A stretch of 64,000 bases of DNA from Roseomonas sp. (GTDB lineage: Bacteria; Pseudomonadota; Alphaproteobacteria; Acetobacterales; Acetobacteraceae). Position 1 is the first letter of the stretch. Every line of letters starts with the position of its first letter. Position numbers and translations under genes: made by a program. This document shows, one piece after another, positions 52,417 to 61,295 of this stretch. The notes beneath the pieces were generated by a model. That model saw only the letters and a list, made by a program, of their open reading frames with translations. It searched no databases and had not been told where the DNA came from. The stretch spans positions 62,001 to 126,000 of the forward strand of contig JAPSLO010000016.1 of NCBI GenBank assembly GCA_031180725.1. The letters are read 5' to 3'.

Positions 52417-53507
52417 CGAGGTGCCGCCTCCACCGGAAGGGCCTCAGCGGTATGCATCGGCTGTGGTGCCGGTGTGATCCTGCGGCAGAAGGTCGGCGTC
52501 TCGCGTGCGCCCCACAGGAATTTGTAGCCTTCGCGTCCGCGCAGGAAGTCGAAGACCGCGACACCTTCACGGATCGCCTCCTCGATGGCGTGGCCGATGA
52601 CGAGGGTTCCGGGGCTGAGCGCGGCGAATTCCGGCGCGAAGCCGCCGAGATAATAGTAGAAGCGGCGCTCCTTCGCGCCAGGCCGGTCGATCAGGCCGTA
52701 GAGCGTGGCGACGATCTCCGCGCCCAGATGCAGCGCGTAGAGCCGCAGCAGGCCGCTGCGGAGTAGGCCGGGCAAGGCGTCCCGATGGGCCGCCTGCACC
52801 TGTTCCGAGGCGAGCACGCCGGCCTCGCCCCGTGCCGCCCAGCGCGCCTGGTGCAGGCGAAGCTGGGCGTCGAAGAGGCGGTCAAGGCTGCGCTCCTCCG
52901 CCCTTTCCCAGCGCAGCTTCCCGTCCCGCTCCGCCTTCCGGCGATAGGTGCGCAGGTTCTGCAGCATGCGCTTCGGCACGACCTCGCGGAGTGCCTCGAC
53001 ACTGCGTGGCAGGCGAAGTGTTAGGCAAGGCTCGGCTTCCGCCCTCTCCTCGGCCCAGCCTTCGGGTGGTGCGGCCTGAAGCAAGGCGGAGTCCGGGCGC
53101 AGCTGCGGCCACTCGCACCGGTCCCAATGATCGCGCTGCGCCGCGAGCCGGCGGAACACCGCGGCCATCGCCGCTTCGCGCCACGCCGGCGCGATCAGCG
53201 CGTCGAGATGGTCCGTCGTGCCCATGCCCAGCGGGAAGACGATGCGCTGCCCGTCCTGCGGCTGGCGGTAGATGTAGAGCGGCACGAGGCCGACGAGCCT
53301 CCCGCCCCCATCACGCAGCGCGATGGCGAGGAGATCGCCCTTTCCGACATGCCGCCACCAGGGGATCAGCCAGTCGGGCGATTGGAACGGCGAGGCGGTA
53401 TCCAGGCGGTCCCACAGCGCTGCCCATTCCGGCCGGATCCTTTCCAGATCCTCCGCCTTGCAAAGTCCCTCTGCCTGCAATCCGGCGGCATCAGGCATGG
53501 GCGGCAT
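52413..53507 (-). CDS. GNAT-6/CelD (BcsL-like) acyltransferase
   Basis: A 364-aa double-GNAT protein of the CelD/FemAB-like group. Markers are SPFQSPDWLIPWWRHVGKGD near residue 39, MLQNLRTYRRKAERDGKLRW near 181, YYYLGGFAPEFAALSPGTLV near 287 and the terminal FDFLRGREGYKFLWGA near 325. Homologues sit in exopolysaccharide and cellulose clusters and transfer acyl or aminoacyl groups. It overlaps the glycosyltransferase gene by 17 bases and the GNAT by 4. A second acyltransferase in the operon suggests two distinct acylations. Confidence 0.85.
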   Translation of the reverse strand: MPPMPDAAGLQAEGLCKAEDLERIRPEWAALWDRLDTASPFQSPDWLIPWWRHVGKGDLLAIALRDGGGRLVGLVPLYIYRQPQDGQRIVFPLGMGTTDHLDALIAPAWREAAMAAVFRRLAAQRDHWDRCEWPQLRPDSALLQAAPPEGWAEERAEAEPCLTLRLPRSVEALREVVPKRMLQNLRTYRRKAERDGKLRWERAEERSLDRLFDAQLRLHQARWAARGEAGVLASEQVQAAHRDALPGLLRSGLLRLYALHLGAEIVATLYGLIDRPGAKERRFYYYLGGFAPEFAALSPGTLVIGHAIEEAIREGVAVFDFLRGREGYKFLWGARETPTFCRRITPAPQPMHTAEALPVEAAPR

Positions 53508-54552
53508 GCGCCCTCCGCGCCAGCATCAGCTGGTCATAGGCATCCAGATAACGCGCAACCATCGCTTCGACCGAAAAGCGCTGGCGGGCGCTCTCCCGGC
53601 ACGCCTCTGGGTCGATCTGCGGGGCAGCGAGGATCGCCTCCGCCATCTCCTGGACGGTGTGGACCAGGAAGCCTGTCCGGCCATCTTCAACCAGCTCGGC
53701 CAGGGCGCCGGACGGAAAAGCGATGACAGGCGTGCCGCAGGCCATCGCCTCCATGGCGACGAGCGAACTCGTCTCAGGCGCGAGGCTCGCCGAAACCAAG
53801 CAGCGCGCGCCTCCTAGCAGGCGTCGCTTGCGGGCGAAGCTCAGTGGCCCGAGAAAGCGATGGTGGCCTTGCGCCAGGCGGGGCGCGAGCTCCGTGCGGA
53901 AATAGCCTTCATGCTCCGCATAGGGAAAGAGCTGCCCGCCTAGCAGCACCGGCAGGCCAGCGCGCGTTCCGGCGTCGAGCACCTGGTGCAGGTTCTTCTC
54001 CGGGCAGATCCGGCCGAGAGCGATCGCGTAGTCGCGCCGGGTGAGCCTGGAGTCCAGCGCTGCCACCGGCACGCCGTTCTCCATCGGCGGCAGCAGCGCC
54101 TCGCAGGGCGGGCAGGCGCGGTACTGGGACCAGGATACGGGGTGCAGCCAGGTATCCGGCCGCATCAGGCGGAAGACCTCCGGCGGGTACCAGGAAGGCG
54201 GCAGATGCAGCGTGACCAGGACGGGCACGCCCGGAGGCGGCAGGTAAGCGAGGAAATCGACCCCGTGCATGTGCACGAGATCCACCGCCTGCCTGGCCAG
54301 GACCCGCTCGATACTGCGACGGTGCGCCGCATGCGTGGTGCGCCGAGCCTCCTCGGTCAGTGCGCCGTCCGGCAGGGCCGTTGTCACCAGTTGCCCTGCG
54401 GCGGCCGAGCCTGCGCAGGCGACCACGATCGAGCGATGGCCCAGCCGGGTCAGGGCCAGGTCGAGATGGGAAAGGACCTGCTCGGCCCCGCCGACGGCGT
54501 CGGGGCCGACCGGTGCGAAGGGATAGGCCACCTGAAGGATGGAGAGGGTCAG
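53491..54552 (-). CDS. GT4-family glycosyltransferase, probable CTG start
   Basis: A GT-B glycosyltransferase of about 353 aa. It shows YPFAPVGPDAVGGAEQVLSH at the N-terminus, YAIALGRICPEKNLHQVLDA near residue 186, and the donor site ASLAPETSSLVAMEAMACGT near 275 (E-x7-E). The nearest ordinary start, GTG 54531, would cut into the first strand (LTLSILQVAYPF). GGGAGG lies 6 bases before a CTG at 54552 that overlaps the previous stop as CTGA, so a CTG start is likely. It is paired with an LmbE deacetylase, as MshA/MshB or BshA/BshB are. Confidence 0.88.
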   Translation of the reverse strand: MTLSILQVAYPFAPVGPDAVGGAEQVLSHLDLALTRLGHRSIVVACAGSAAAGQLVTTALPDGALTEEARRTTHAAHRRSIERVLARQAVDLVHMHGVDFLAYLPPPGVPVLVTLHLPPSWYPPEVFRLMRPDTWLHPVSWSQYRACPPCEALLPPMENGVPVAALDSRLTRRDYAIALGRICPEKNLHQVLDAGTRAGLPVLLGGQLFPYAEHEGYFRTELAPRLAQGHHRFLGPLSFARKRRLLGGARCLVSASLAPETSSLVAMEAMACGTPVIAFPSGALAELVEDGRTGFLVHTVQEMAEAILAAPQIDPEACRESARQRFSVEAMVARYLDAYDQLMLARRAHAAHA

Positions 54553-55403
54553 ATGGAACCTCCCAGGCCAAGCTCCTCCAGGGCACGGGACGCGATTTCG
54601 CGGAAATGCCGGCCCGTCATGCCCCAGGAAAATTTCTCGTAGAACAGCGTCCCCGCATGCGGGGCGCGGCGGAAGTCGTACACCGGCGCCAGGCGCAGGC
54701 TCTCGGCACCGATAGGGAAATAGGTCAGGGTTTGGCGCTGGGTGACGAAGCAGTCGAGCATCCGGCGCTTCAGTTCATAGCCCTCCGGGGAAAGCGCCAG
54801 AATCACCGGTACCGTTCCCTCCGCGGGCAGGAAACGGCCTACCTCAATGCCCGTCGGGCCCATGTGGTAGGAAGCCATCTCCCCGAGGTCAGGAGGCTGC
54901 ACGCCCTCCGCCCGCAAAAGGTGGCAGGCGGCATGCACGGCGAAGGCGGTTGCGTCGTGGTCCGGATGCCCACCCTCATAGGGGTGGGTGACGACGACAT
55001 CCGGCTTCGCATTGCGGAAGAACTCCGCGATCCCACACGCGAGCCACGCCATCCCCGGTGCTGCCTCCTGATCCGGGACTGCCAGCTCCTGCGCCCGGGC
55101 CGTATCGACACCCGCCAGGCGCAATGCCGCATGAAGTTCGCGCCGCCGCGCGCGGGCGTAGTCCTCGGGACTCCGGAAGCCCTGCGCGCGCATGTCCGCG
55201 CCATCGCGCGGCGCGCCATCCGTCACGTGCAGCAGTGACAGATCCTTGATCCGAGGCAGTTGGGCGCCGAGTCCGATCGTCTCGTCGTCGGGATGGGCCA
55301 CCACCATCAGGACCCGCAGATCCGTCACGGTGTTGCTTGCGGCGAGCCGGCGGAGCAAGTCCGCCGCACTGCGTCCCGTCGTGCCGGTTGAGGCATCCGC
55401 CAT
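54549..55403 (-). CDS. LmbE/PIG-L family deacetylase
   Basis: A 284-aa zinc-dependent N-deacetylase. The metal motif is MVVAHPDDETIGLGAQ near residue 34 (A-H-P-D-D-E), with VVVTHPYEGGHPDHDATAFA near 136 giving the second ligand set. Family enzymes remove acetyl groups from GlcNAc glycosides (MshB, BshB, PIG-L). Directly coupled to the GT4 gene, it probably deacetylates that enzyme's product. The middle (MASYHMGPTGIEVGRFLPAE) is a lineage-specific lid. Confidence 0.92.
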   Translation of the reverse strand: MADASTGTTGRSAADLLRRLAASNTVTDLRVLMVVAHPDDETIGLGAQLPRIKDLSLLHVTDGAPRDGADMRAQGFRSPEDYARARRRELHAALRLAGVDTARAQELAVPDQEAAPGMAWLACGIAEFFRNAKPDVVVTHPYEGGHPDHDATAFAVHAACHLLRAEGVQPPDLGEMASYHMGPTGIEVGRFLPAEGTVPVILALSPEGYELKRRMLDCFVTQRQTLTYFPIGAESLRLAPVYDFRRAPHAGTLFYEKFSWGMTGRHFREIASRALEELGLGGSI

Positions 55404-55426
55404 TCGTCTATTTGTGGCGCGGTCGC

Positions 55427-56299
55427 CTATGTGGCCGCCGCGGAGCCGTTCGCGGCAGCACCCATCGCGGTATCATTGGCCGGCTGGCGCGGCTGGTCCG
55501 CCCGCGCCGCCGCGCCGCGAAGCGCCGCCCGCTGCTGCAGCACGCGGAAGGGCAGCGTCTCCTCATGGCTCCGCTGGGGGCGTGAGGCGAGGAGCGCCAC
55601 CGCTTCGCGATAGCCATGCAGGGTGCCGACATCCACATAGACTTCGCCAGCACGCACACCTCGTGCCGTGCCGCCCCGGGCGAGATAGGCATTCACCAGC
55701 GTGCCGATATACTCGTCGCCGCGGCCCGGCTCGCGCCACAGGCTGTGCAGTTCGCGGAGCACCCGCCCCGGCATCTTGAAGGCGCCCCAGACCCATCGGG
55801 ACCGGGCACCGGGCCGCTTCACCTCAATCTCCTGCACGCGCCCTTCCTTATCCGTGAGCACGGCATCGAAGAATTCGGGACGGTCGACCGGGAAGAGAAG
55901 GAAGGAGAGCTCATCCTCTGGCAGCAGCGCCAGCCCGTTCTCCGGGAACCAGATCGTGTCCGGCAGACCCACCACCACCGGCTCCTCCGCCCCGATGAAA
56001 GGCAGCGCGCAGAAAATTGCGTCGCACAGCCCGGCCGGTTCAGTCTGCACCACATAGGCGATGTGAGCCGGGCCGATGCGCGCCCCGTAGTAGTTGATGA
56101 TGTCGCTCTTGCCCGGTGCGATAACGAAGCAGATCTTGTCCGCGCCCGCTGCGATCATGCGTTCGATCAGGTGCTCGCTCACGGCACGCGGCCGCTCAGT
56201 CCCGCCGTCGAGACGGCTGCCGACCGGCAAGAGTTCCTTCGAAAAGGCCAGCGGCTGGATGCGGCTGCCGATGCCCGCGGCCGGGATGATGCCCCACAT
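55427..56299 (-). CDS. Sugar-1-phosphate nucleotidyltransferase
   Basis: A 290-aa RmlA/GalU-like protein. The nucleotide loop is IIPAAGIGSRIQPLAFSKEL at residues 4-23, with VGLPDTIWFPENGLALLPED near 110 (metal Asp) and YVDVGTLHGYREAV near 228. It would activate a sugar phosphate with a nucleoside triphosphate. The last 45 residues are Ala/Gln/Arg-rich, without structure, and look like a poorly conserved tail. It lies 2 bases after the CgeB-like gene and 23 before LmbE. Confidence 0.88.
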   Translation of the reverse strand: MWGIIPAAGIGSRIQPLAFSKELLPVGSRLDGGTERPRAVSEHLIERMIAAGADKICFVIAPGKSDIINYYGARIGPAHIAYVVQTEPAGLCDAIFCALPFIGAEEPVVVGLPDTIWFPENGLALLPEDELSFLLFPVDRPEFFDAVLTDKEGRVQEIEVKRPGARSRWVWGAFKMPGRVLRELHSLWREPGRGDEYIGTLVNAYLARGGTARGVRAGEVYVDVGTLHGYREAVALLASRPQRSHEETLPFRVLQQRAALRGAAARADQPRQPANDTAMGAAANGSAAAT

Positions 56300-56301
56300 G
56301 C

Positions 56302-57390
56302 TCAGGCCTCCGCGTCTGCAACGGGAGAGGACACCAGGCCGAGCGCCGCCTCGAGGTCGAGAACGCGGCGGTCGGCGGTATGCTCGTCAAGTGTGCGCTG
56401 TCGTGCCGCCTCGGCGATGCGGCGCAGCTCGCGTTCCTCCATGCCCAGTGCAGTGACCGCGTCTTCGGTCGCGCGACCGATGAGGATCTCGCGCCCGGGC
56501 TCGTAGAACAGGTCCAGCCCTTCCCACCAGTCGCTCAGAATCGGCGTACCGCACGCCGCCGCTTCGAAGAGCCGGCCGGAGGGGCAGTAGCCCATCTCGG
56601 CCATGGCGCGACGGGTGAGATTCAGTGTCAGGCGGCAGGAGGAGAAGAAGGCGGGGTGTTCCGGCGGCGGCATGTGGCGCACGAAGAAAATGTTCTCCGT
56701 CCAGGGAAATTCCGCCGGGTATTGTGCCCCGCCGATCACGAAACGGCGGTCGGGCAGCCTCCGCGCGGGCTCGATGAACAGCATCTCCAGCGCCTGCTGC
56801 CGGTCCGCCGCATAGGTGCCGAGATAGGAGAGATCGGCGCGATAGGTGTCCACAGCCTGGACCCGATAATGGGAACTGGGGTCCACGCTGCCGTACAGAG
56901 GAGCGACGCGGCGCGCGCCCAACTCGGTGCGCAGCCTCTCCAGCGCTGCGCCGCCTGTGTAGCTCAGCACCAGGTCGAAGCCGCCAAGCCCGGAAGGCGG
57001 CAGGTAGTCCACGGTTTCGCCGGCGCGGAGGCGGTCCAGCGTTACCGGCGTGTCCAGGTCGTAGAACACGCGCGCCGGCGCGGCGGAGGACAGCACCAGG
57101 TCCGAGGCGGCAATGCCATCCGGACAGTAGGAGGTGACCATCGCCACATCCGCCTCCGACACATGCCGCGCTGCGCGGGCGCGCACCGCATCCCAATCCG
57201 AATAGAGCGCGGTCTCGACACCCGGCATCTCCGTCAGGTCCCGCGCAGAGGCATAGTACGGAACGTTGCGTTCGAAGAAGACGACGCGGTGCCCCCGGCG
57301 GACCAGCGCACGGCACAGTGCCCGCCAAATCGTCGCGTGGCCGTTGCCCCAGGACGAGGTGATCGTGAGGCCGAACACGACGAGCTTCAT
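56302..57390 (-). CDS. CgeB-like glycosyltransferase
   Basis: A 362-aa protein with the spore-maturation CgeB/glycosyltransferase group 1 layout: LVVFGLTITSSWGNGHATIW at the start, ARVFYDLDTPVTLDRLRAGE near residue 106, ADLSYLGTYAADRQQALEML near 195 and PSGRLFEAAACGTPILSDWW near 281 (E-A-A-A-C-G-T, donor binding). Related genes accompany sugar nucleotidyltransferases and LmbE proteins in alphaproteobacteria. It is the first gene of the eight-gene operon; its promoter should lie in 57391-57657. Confidence 0.87.
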   Translation of the reverse strand: MKLVVFGLTITSSWGNGHATIWRALCRALVRRGHRVVFFERNVPYYASARDLTEMPGVETALYSDWDAVRARAARHVSEADVAMVTSYCPDGIAASDLVLSSAAPARVFYDLDTPVTLDRLRAGETVDYLPPSGLGGFDLVLSYTGGAALERLRTELGARRVAPLYGSVDPSSHYRVQAVDTYRADLSYLGTYAADRQQALEMLFIEPARRLPDRRFVIGGAQYPAEFPWTENIFFVRHMPPPEHPAFFSSCRLTLNLTRRAMAEMGYCPSGRLFEAAACGTPILSDWWEGLDLFYEPGREILIGRATEDAVTALGMEERELRRIAEAARQRTLDEHTADRRVLDLEAALGLVSSPVADAEA

Positions 57391-57657
57391 TCCCTGCGCC
57401 TCCGCGGCATGTTCCCCACGGCCGCGCCGCTTCGGCCGGCCGACGCCCGCCCGAGGCGCACGGCACCGAACGGATCAGGCATTCAGGATCTTTGGAACCG
57501 TCGGGCACCGCAAAGGTTCGCTCGCGCCGCGATTTCCAAGCGCACGTGAAAGGGTCTGGCGCTGTCAGGCAACAGGCGTGCGTGCAGCGGCGCGTTACCG
57601 CATGCGACATAACGACTCACGAATAAAACGGTACAAAGCCGGACTGACTTTGCCGCC

Positions 57658-59193
57658 CTAGGCCATGCCGACGGCGGGCAGACGCTGGTTGCGCGCGTCT
57701 GCCGGCCGCGCGGCAATCATCGCCTCCAGCTCCTTGCGCCGCGCGGCATAGGCAGGATCGTCGGCGACATTTGTCGTCTCATGGGGGTCCTTCAGCAGGT
57801 CGTACATCTCCGCCGTGCCGCTGATCGCCTCAAGGGTCAGCTTGTCACGCGCGGTGCGTACGGTGCGCAGCTCCAGCGGCACACCGCATCGACTGTCGCT
57901 GAGGTCCCATTCGGAATAGGCGAAGTCGCGCTTCTCCTCGCCACGCGCCACTGGCAACAGGCTGCGTCCGTGCCAGCTCTCCGGCCGTTCCACGCCTGCC
58001 ATGTCGAGGAAGGTGGCGCCGAAATCGAGGGAGGAGACCGGCTGGTCATTCACCACGCCCTTCGGGATGCCGGGACCGCGCATGATGCCAACGACGCGCA
58101 GCAGGCCATCATAGGCCATCGGCCCCTTCAGCAGCAGGCCGTGGTCGCCCAGCCAGTCGCCATGGTCCGAGGAGACGATGACCAGCGTGTTGTCCGCGAG
58201 GCCGAGGCGGTGCAGCTCTGTCAGGATGCGGCCGATGTTGTGATCGGCCAGGGAGACCATGCCGTAGTAGTTCGCGATCACCTCGCGCAACTGCTCGTCG
58301 GTCAGCACAGGGGTGCGACTGTGTTTGGCGCGGAACTCCCGCAGCTTGGGATCGGCCAGGTTCGGCACGCCTTCCAGGCTGGCACGGTGCCACCAGGGAC
58401 GGTGGTCGAGATCCAGCGTGCGGTGCGGCGGCAGGTCCACGTCTTCCGGTCGGTGCAGCAGGCTCCAGGGCACCGGGCAATCGAAGGGATGGTGCGGGTC
58501 AGGGATGGAGGCCCAGAGGCAGAAGGGCCGGTCGCGCCTCTCCTGCAGAAAGGCGATGGAACGGTCCGCGATCCAGGTGGAATTGTGCCAGGCGGGCGGC
58601 AGGGCGGAATGCCAAGTCTGCGGTGCGCCCTTCACATCGGGGCCGGCATTCGTGGCATAGAGCCTGTTCTTCAGCTCACCATAGCCGTCGCCGTGGTACC
58701 AGGCCTCGTAGGATTGGCCATAGGGCGGAACCATGGGCGGGAAGGTATTGTGGCCCTCGACCACCAGCTCCACGCGCTGGAAGCCCATGTACGGGCCGGT
58801 CCAGTTCGGGCCGTAGAGATGCATGCTGTGCCGGCATTCCGGCGTGCCGGTCGGCGCGAAAGTATGCGCCGTTGCGAAATGCGCCTTGCCGATCAGCGCC
58901 GTGTCATAGCCCGCGCGCGCAAGCTCTGCCGCGAAGCCTCGCTTCGCCGGCTCCTCCGGCAGGTCGATGCCGTTGTCGCAGACACCATGGGTGCGCGGCA
59001 GCAGGCCCGTCAGGATGGAAGCGCGCGTCGGCTGGCACACCAGATTCGGACAAATGCAACTGCGGAGCAGCACGCCCTCACTGGCGAGCAGGTCCAGGTG
59101 CGGCGTGTGGACCTTGCGGCCCATGACGCCAAGGCAGTCGCCCCGCTGCTGGTCGGTGGTGATGAAGAGGATGTTCGGACGGCGGTCGAGCAA
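57658..59193 (-). CDS. Type I sulfatase
   Basis: A 511-aa sulfatase of the alkaline-phosphatase superfamily. Motifs: NILFITTDQQRGDCLGVMGR at residues 7-26 (Asp metal ligands), the formylglycine site VCQPTRASILTGLLP near 52 (C-x-P-x-R), GKAHFATAHTF near 103, and VIVSSDHGDWLGDHGLL near 335. The Cys-type site needs a formylglycine-generating enzyme, which is not in the window. The start is TTG 59193 with GGAG 8 bases upstream. No signal peptide is seen. It is the second gene after a Bug gene, so a sulfated acid is a likely substrate. Confidence 0.92.
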   Translation of the reverse strand: MLDRRPNILFITTDQQRGDCLGVMGRKVHTPHLDLLASEGVLLRSCICPNLVCQPTRASILTGLLPRTHGVCDNGIDLPEEPAKRGFAAELARAGYDTALIGKAHFATAHTFAPTGTPECRHSMHLYGPNWTGPYMGFQRVELVVEGHNTFPPMVPPYGQSYEAWYHGDGYGELKNRLYATNAGPDVKGAPQTWHSALPPAWHNSTWIADRSIAFLQERRDRPFCLWASIPDPHHPFDCPVPWSLLHRPEDVDLPPHRTLDLDHRPWWHRASLEGVPNLADPKLREFRAKHSRTPVLTDEQLREVIANYYGMVSLADHNIGRILTELHRLGLADNTLVIVSSDHGDWLGDHGLLLKGPMAYDGLLRVVGIMRGPGIPKGVVNDQPVSSLDFGATFLDMAGVERPESWHGRSLLPVARGEEKRDFAYSEWDLSDSRCGVPLELRTVRTARDKLTLEAISGTAEMYDLLKDPHETTNVADDPAYAARRKELEAMIAARPADARNQRLPAVGMA

Positions 59194-59281
59194 GTGGCGG
59201 TCTCCGGATCGGAAGTCGGGTGTGAGTCAGTGGCCGGCAGAACCAGGCGGACCGGACGAGCGGCGCCTGGCGTCGGAAGCT

Positions 59282-60262
59282 TCAGTCGATGGTCACGCCC
59301 GAAGCGCGCGCGGCCTGGCCCCAGAAGGCGATCTCGCTGGCCATGAAGGCGCCGAGCGCTTCGGCGCCGCCGCGGCGGACCGTCAGCCCCTGCTCGGCAA
59401 GGCGGGTGATCACCTCCGGCCGCGCCTGCGCGGCGGCGAGCGCGGCCTCGCAATGCCGGATTGCCTCCGGTGGCGTGCCGCGTGGGGCCATCAGCCCGTA
59501 CCAGACCGCCAGCGCGAAGCCCGGCAGCCCCGCCTCACTCAGCGTCGGCACGTCGGGCGCCAGCGGTGAGCGGTGTGCCGTGCTGACCGCGAGCGCGCGC
59601 AGCTTGCCCTCGCGAAGATGCGGCACCAGCGGCGGCAGGCCGATGGAGCCGACCTTGAGCTGGCCGGAAAGCAGGTCCACCACCGCCGGCGCGCCGCCGC
59701 GATAGGGCACATGGGTGACGCGGAAGCCGAGGCGTTGGGCCAGCGCCTCCATGCCCAGATGGTGCTGGCTGCCGGCATTGGGGCTGCCGTACAGCACCGG
59801 CTCCGCCTGCGCCCGGGCCCAGGCGGTGAACTCCTCCATGGTGCGGGCAGGCACCTCGGGGTTCACGACGATGACGAAGGGAAACTCCGCCACCAGGCCG
59901 ATCGGCGCAAAGTCGCGCGCGGGATCGAAGGTAACGCGGCGGTAGAGCACGGGATTGATCGCCGTCTGCGCGGCGTCGCCCATCAGCAGCGTGTAGCCAT
60001 CGGGTGTCGCGCGAGCGACCACTTCGGCGGCGATGTTGCCGCCAGCGCCGGGGCGGTTCTCCACCGCGAAGCCGCGGGGGAAGTCGGGCGTCATCCCCTC
60101 CGTCACGATGCGGGTAATGATGTCGGTCGCACCACCGGCCGCGGCACCGACCAGGATGCGCACGGGGCGGTTGGGATAAGGCGCAGCCTGCGCCAGGGCG
60201 GGGCGCGCGAGCGGGGACAGGGCGAGGGCGCCGAGCAGCGCGCCGCGTCGGGTGGCCGGCAT
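59282..60262 (-). CDS. Bug-family binding protein beside sulfatase
   Basis: A 326-aa periplasmic protein with signal MPATRRGALLGALALSPLAR and cleavage after ALA. The Bug core is complete: NRPVRILVGAAAGGATDIIT, VENRPGAGGNIAAE, TPDGYTLLMGDAAQ, HVPYRGGAPAVVDLLSGQLK. It is transcribed divergently from a LysR gene and 88 bases ahead of the sulfatase, so the three probably form one regulated unit for a sulfated or related carboxylate. Confidence 0.93.
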   Translation of the reverse strand: MPATRRGALLGALALSPLARPALAQAAPYPNRPVRILVGAAAGGATDIITRIVTEGMTPDFPRGFAVENRPGAGGNIAAEVVARATPDGYTLLMGDAAQTAINPVLYRRVTFDPARDFAPIGLVAEFPFVIVVNPEVPARTMEEFTAWARAQAEPVLYGSPNAGSQHHLGMEALAQRLGFRVTHVPYRGGAPAVVDLLSGQLKVGSIGLPPLVPHLREGKLRALAVSTAHRSPLAPDVPTLSEAGLPGFALAVWYGLMAPRGTPPEAIRHCEAALAAAQARPEVITRLAEQGLTVRRGGAEALGAFMASEIAFWGQAARASGVTID

Positions 60263-60350
60263 GCGTTTCCTCCAGCGCGGCCTCTCGCTGCCGCGTTGGG
60301 GCAACCTGCGTGCTGCCTCGCCTTGCTGTCCAATGCATTGTTCGGCGATG

Positions 60351-60374
60351 ATCGATGCCTGAGGAGGCATCGAT
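60351..60374 (+). promoter_or_regulatory. Perfect inverted repeat over the LysR gene's ribosome site and start
   Basis: ATCGATGCCT (60351-60360) and AGGCATCGAT (60365-60374) form a perfect 10-bp inverted repeat with a 4-base loop (gagg). The loop and right arm contain the ribosome site GAGGAGG (60361-60367) and the first two bases of the ATG (60373). In RNA it would hide the start; in DNA it would suit a dimeric repressor. Autoregulation of the LysR gene is the simplest reading. Confidence 0.6.
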
Positions 60375-61260
60375 GCTGGAGCTGCGCGACCTCAAGCGCT
60401 TTGCCACCCTGGCCGAGGAACGGCATTTCGGCCGCGCCGCCGTGCGGCTCGGCATGGGGCAGCCGCAGTTGAGCCGCGCCTTGCAGCGGCTGGAGCGCCT
60501 GGTCGGCACGCGCCTGCTGGAGCGCACCAGCCGCGAGGTGGCGGTGACCGAGGCCGGGCAGAGCTTGCTGGCGGATGCCCTTCGCATGCTGATGATCGCC
60601 GAAGCGGCGCCGGCCGCGGCGCGCCGCGCGGCGCGTGGGGAGGCAGGACGACTGATCCTGGGCTTCTCCGGCTCCTGCGCCTACGCCTTCCTCCCGGTCG
60701 CGGTGGAGGGCTTCCGCCGCGCCTATCCTGATGTCGAACTCGCCCTGCAGGAAATGGCGGCCGACAGGCTCGTGGAGGAACTGCGGGAGGCCCGACTCGA
60801 CATCGCGCTCATGCGTCGACTGGGTGTGCCGCAGGGTCTGGCCGGCGCGCTGGTCTTCGAGGAGCCGATGGTCGCCGCGCTGCCGAAGGCGCATCGGCTG
60901 GCATCGCGCGCGCGCATCAAGCCGGCCGAACTGGCGGATAGCCCCTTCGTGATCTTCCCACGCCATAACGGAACGGATTTCCATCGCCAGGTCAGCCAGA
61001 TCTGCGCCGAGGCCGGCTTTGCGCCGCAAGTGGCGCAGGAAGTCTCACCCATGCATGCACTCATCGGGCTGGTCGGCGCAGGCGTGGGCGTGGCGATCGT
61101 GCCGGAGAGCGTCCGGAAGCTGCGCTTCTCGGGCGTGGTCTACCGGCCGCTGGAGGGGGTCGGGGCGCAGTCGCAGGTCTGGGCGGCGTGGCGCGGCGAG
61201 CGGCTGCCCGCCCCCGCTCGCGCCTTCGCCGCCCATCTAGGCATAGAGATCGAAACCTAA
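60373..61260 (+). CDS. LysR-family transcriptional regulator
   Basis: A 295-aa LTTR. The N-terminal winged helix is LKRFATLAEERHFGRAAVRL then GMGQPQLSRALQRLERLVGT (residues about 7-46). The effector domain has the usual LILGFSGSCAYAFLPVAVEG near 93 and GVGVAIVPESVRKL near 238. The start is ATG 60373 with GAGGAGG 5 bases before it. It diverges from the Bug-sulfatase genes, which it probably controls. Confidence 0.92.
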   Translation: MLELRDLKRFATLAEERHFGRAAVRLGMGQPQLSRALQRLERLVGTRLLERTSREVAVTEAGQSLLADALRMLMIAEAAPAAARRAARGEAGRLILGFSGSCAYAFLPVAVEGFRRAYPDVELALQEMAADRLVEELREARLDIALMRRLGVPQGLAGALVFEEPMVAALPKAHRLASRARIKPAELADSPFVIFPRHNGTDFHRQVSQICAEAGFAPQVAQEVSPMHALIGLVGAGVGVAIVPESVRKLRFSGVVYRPLEGVGAQSQVWAAWRGERLPAPARAFAAHLGIEIET

Positions 61261-61295
61261 ATCGAGGCTTGAGGCATAGAGGGGCAAGGTATAGG

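Noticed and set aside
57493-57522. GGAAC-N17-GTT, resembling an EcfG stress promoter
   Set aside because: On the plus strand it points toward convergent minus-strand genes, so nothing would be transcribed; treated as chance.
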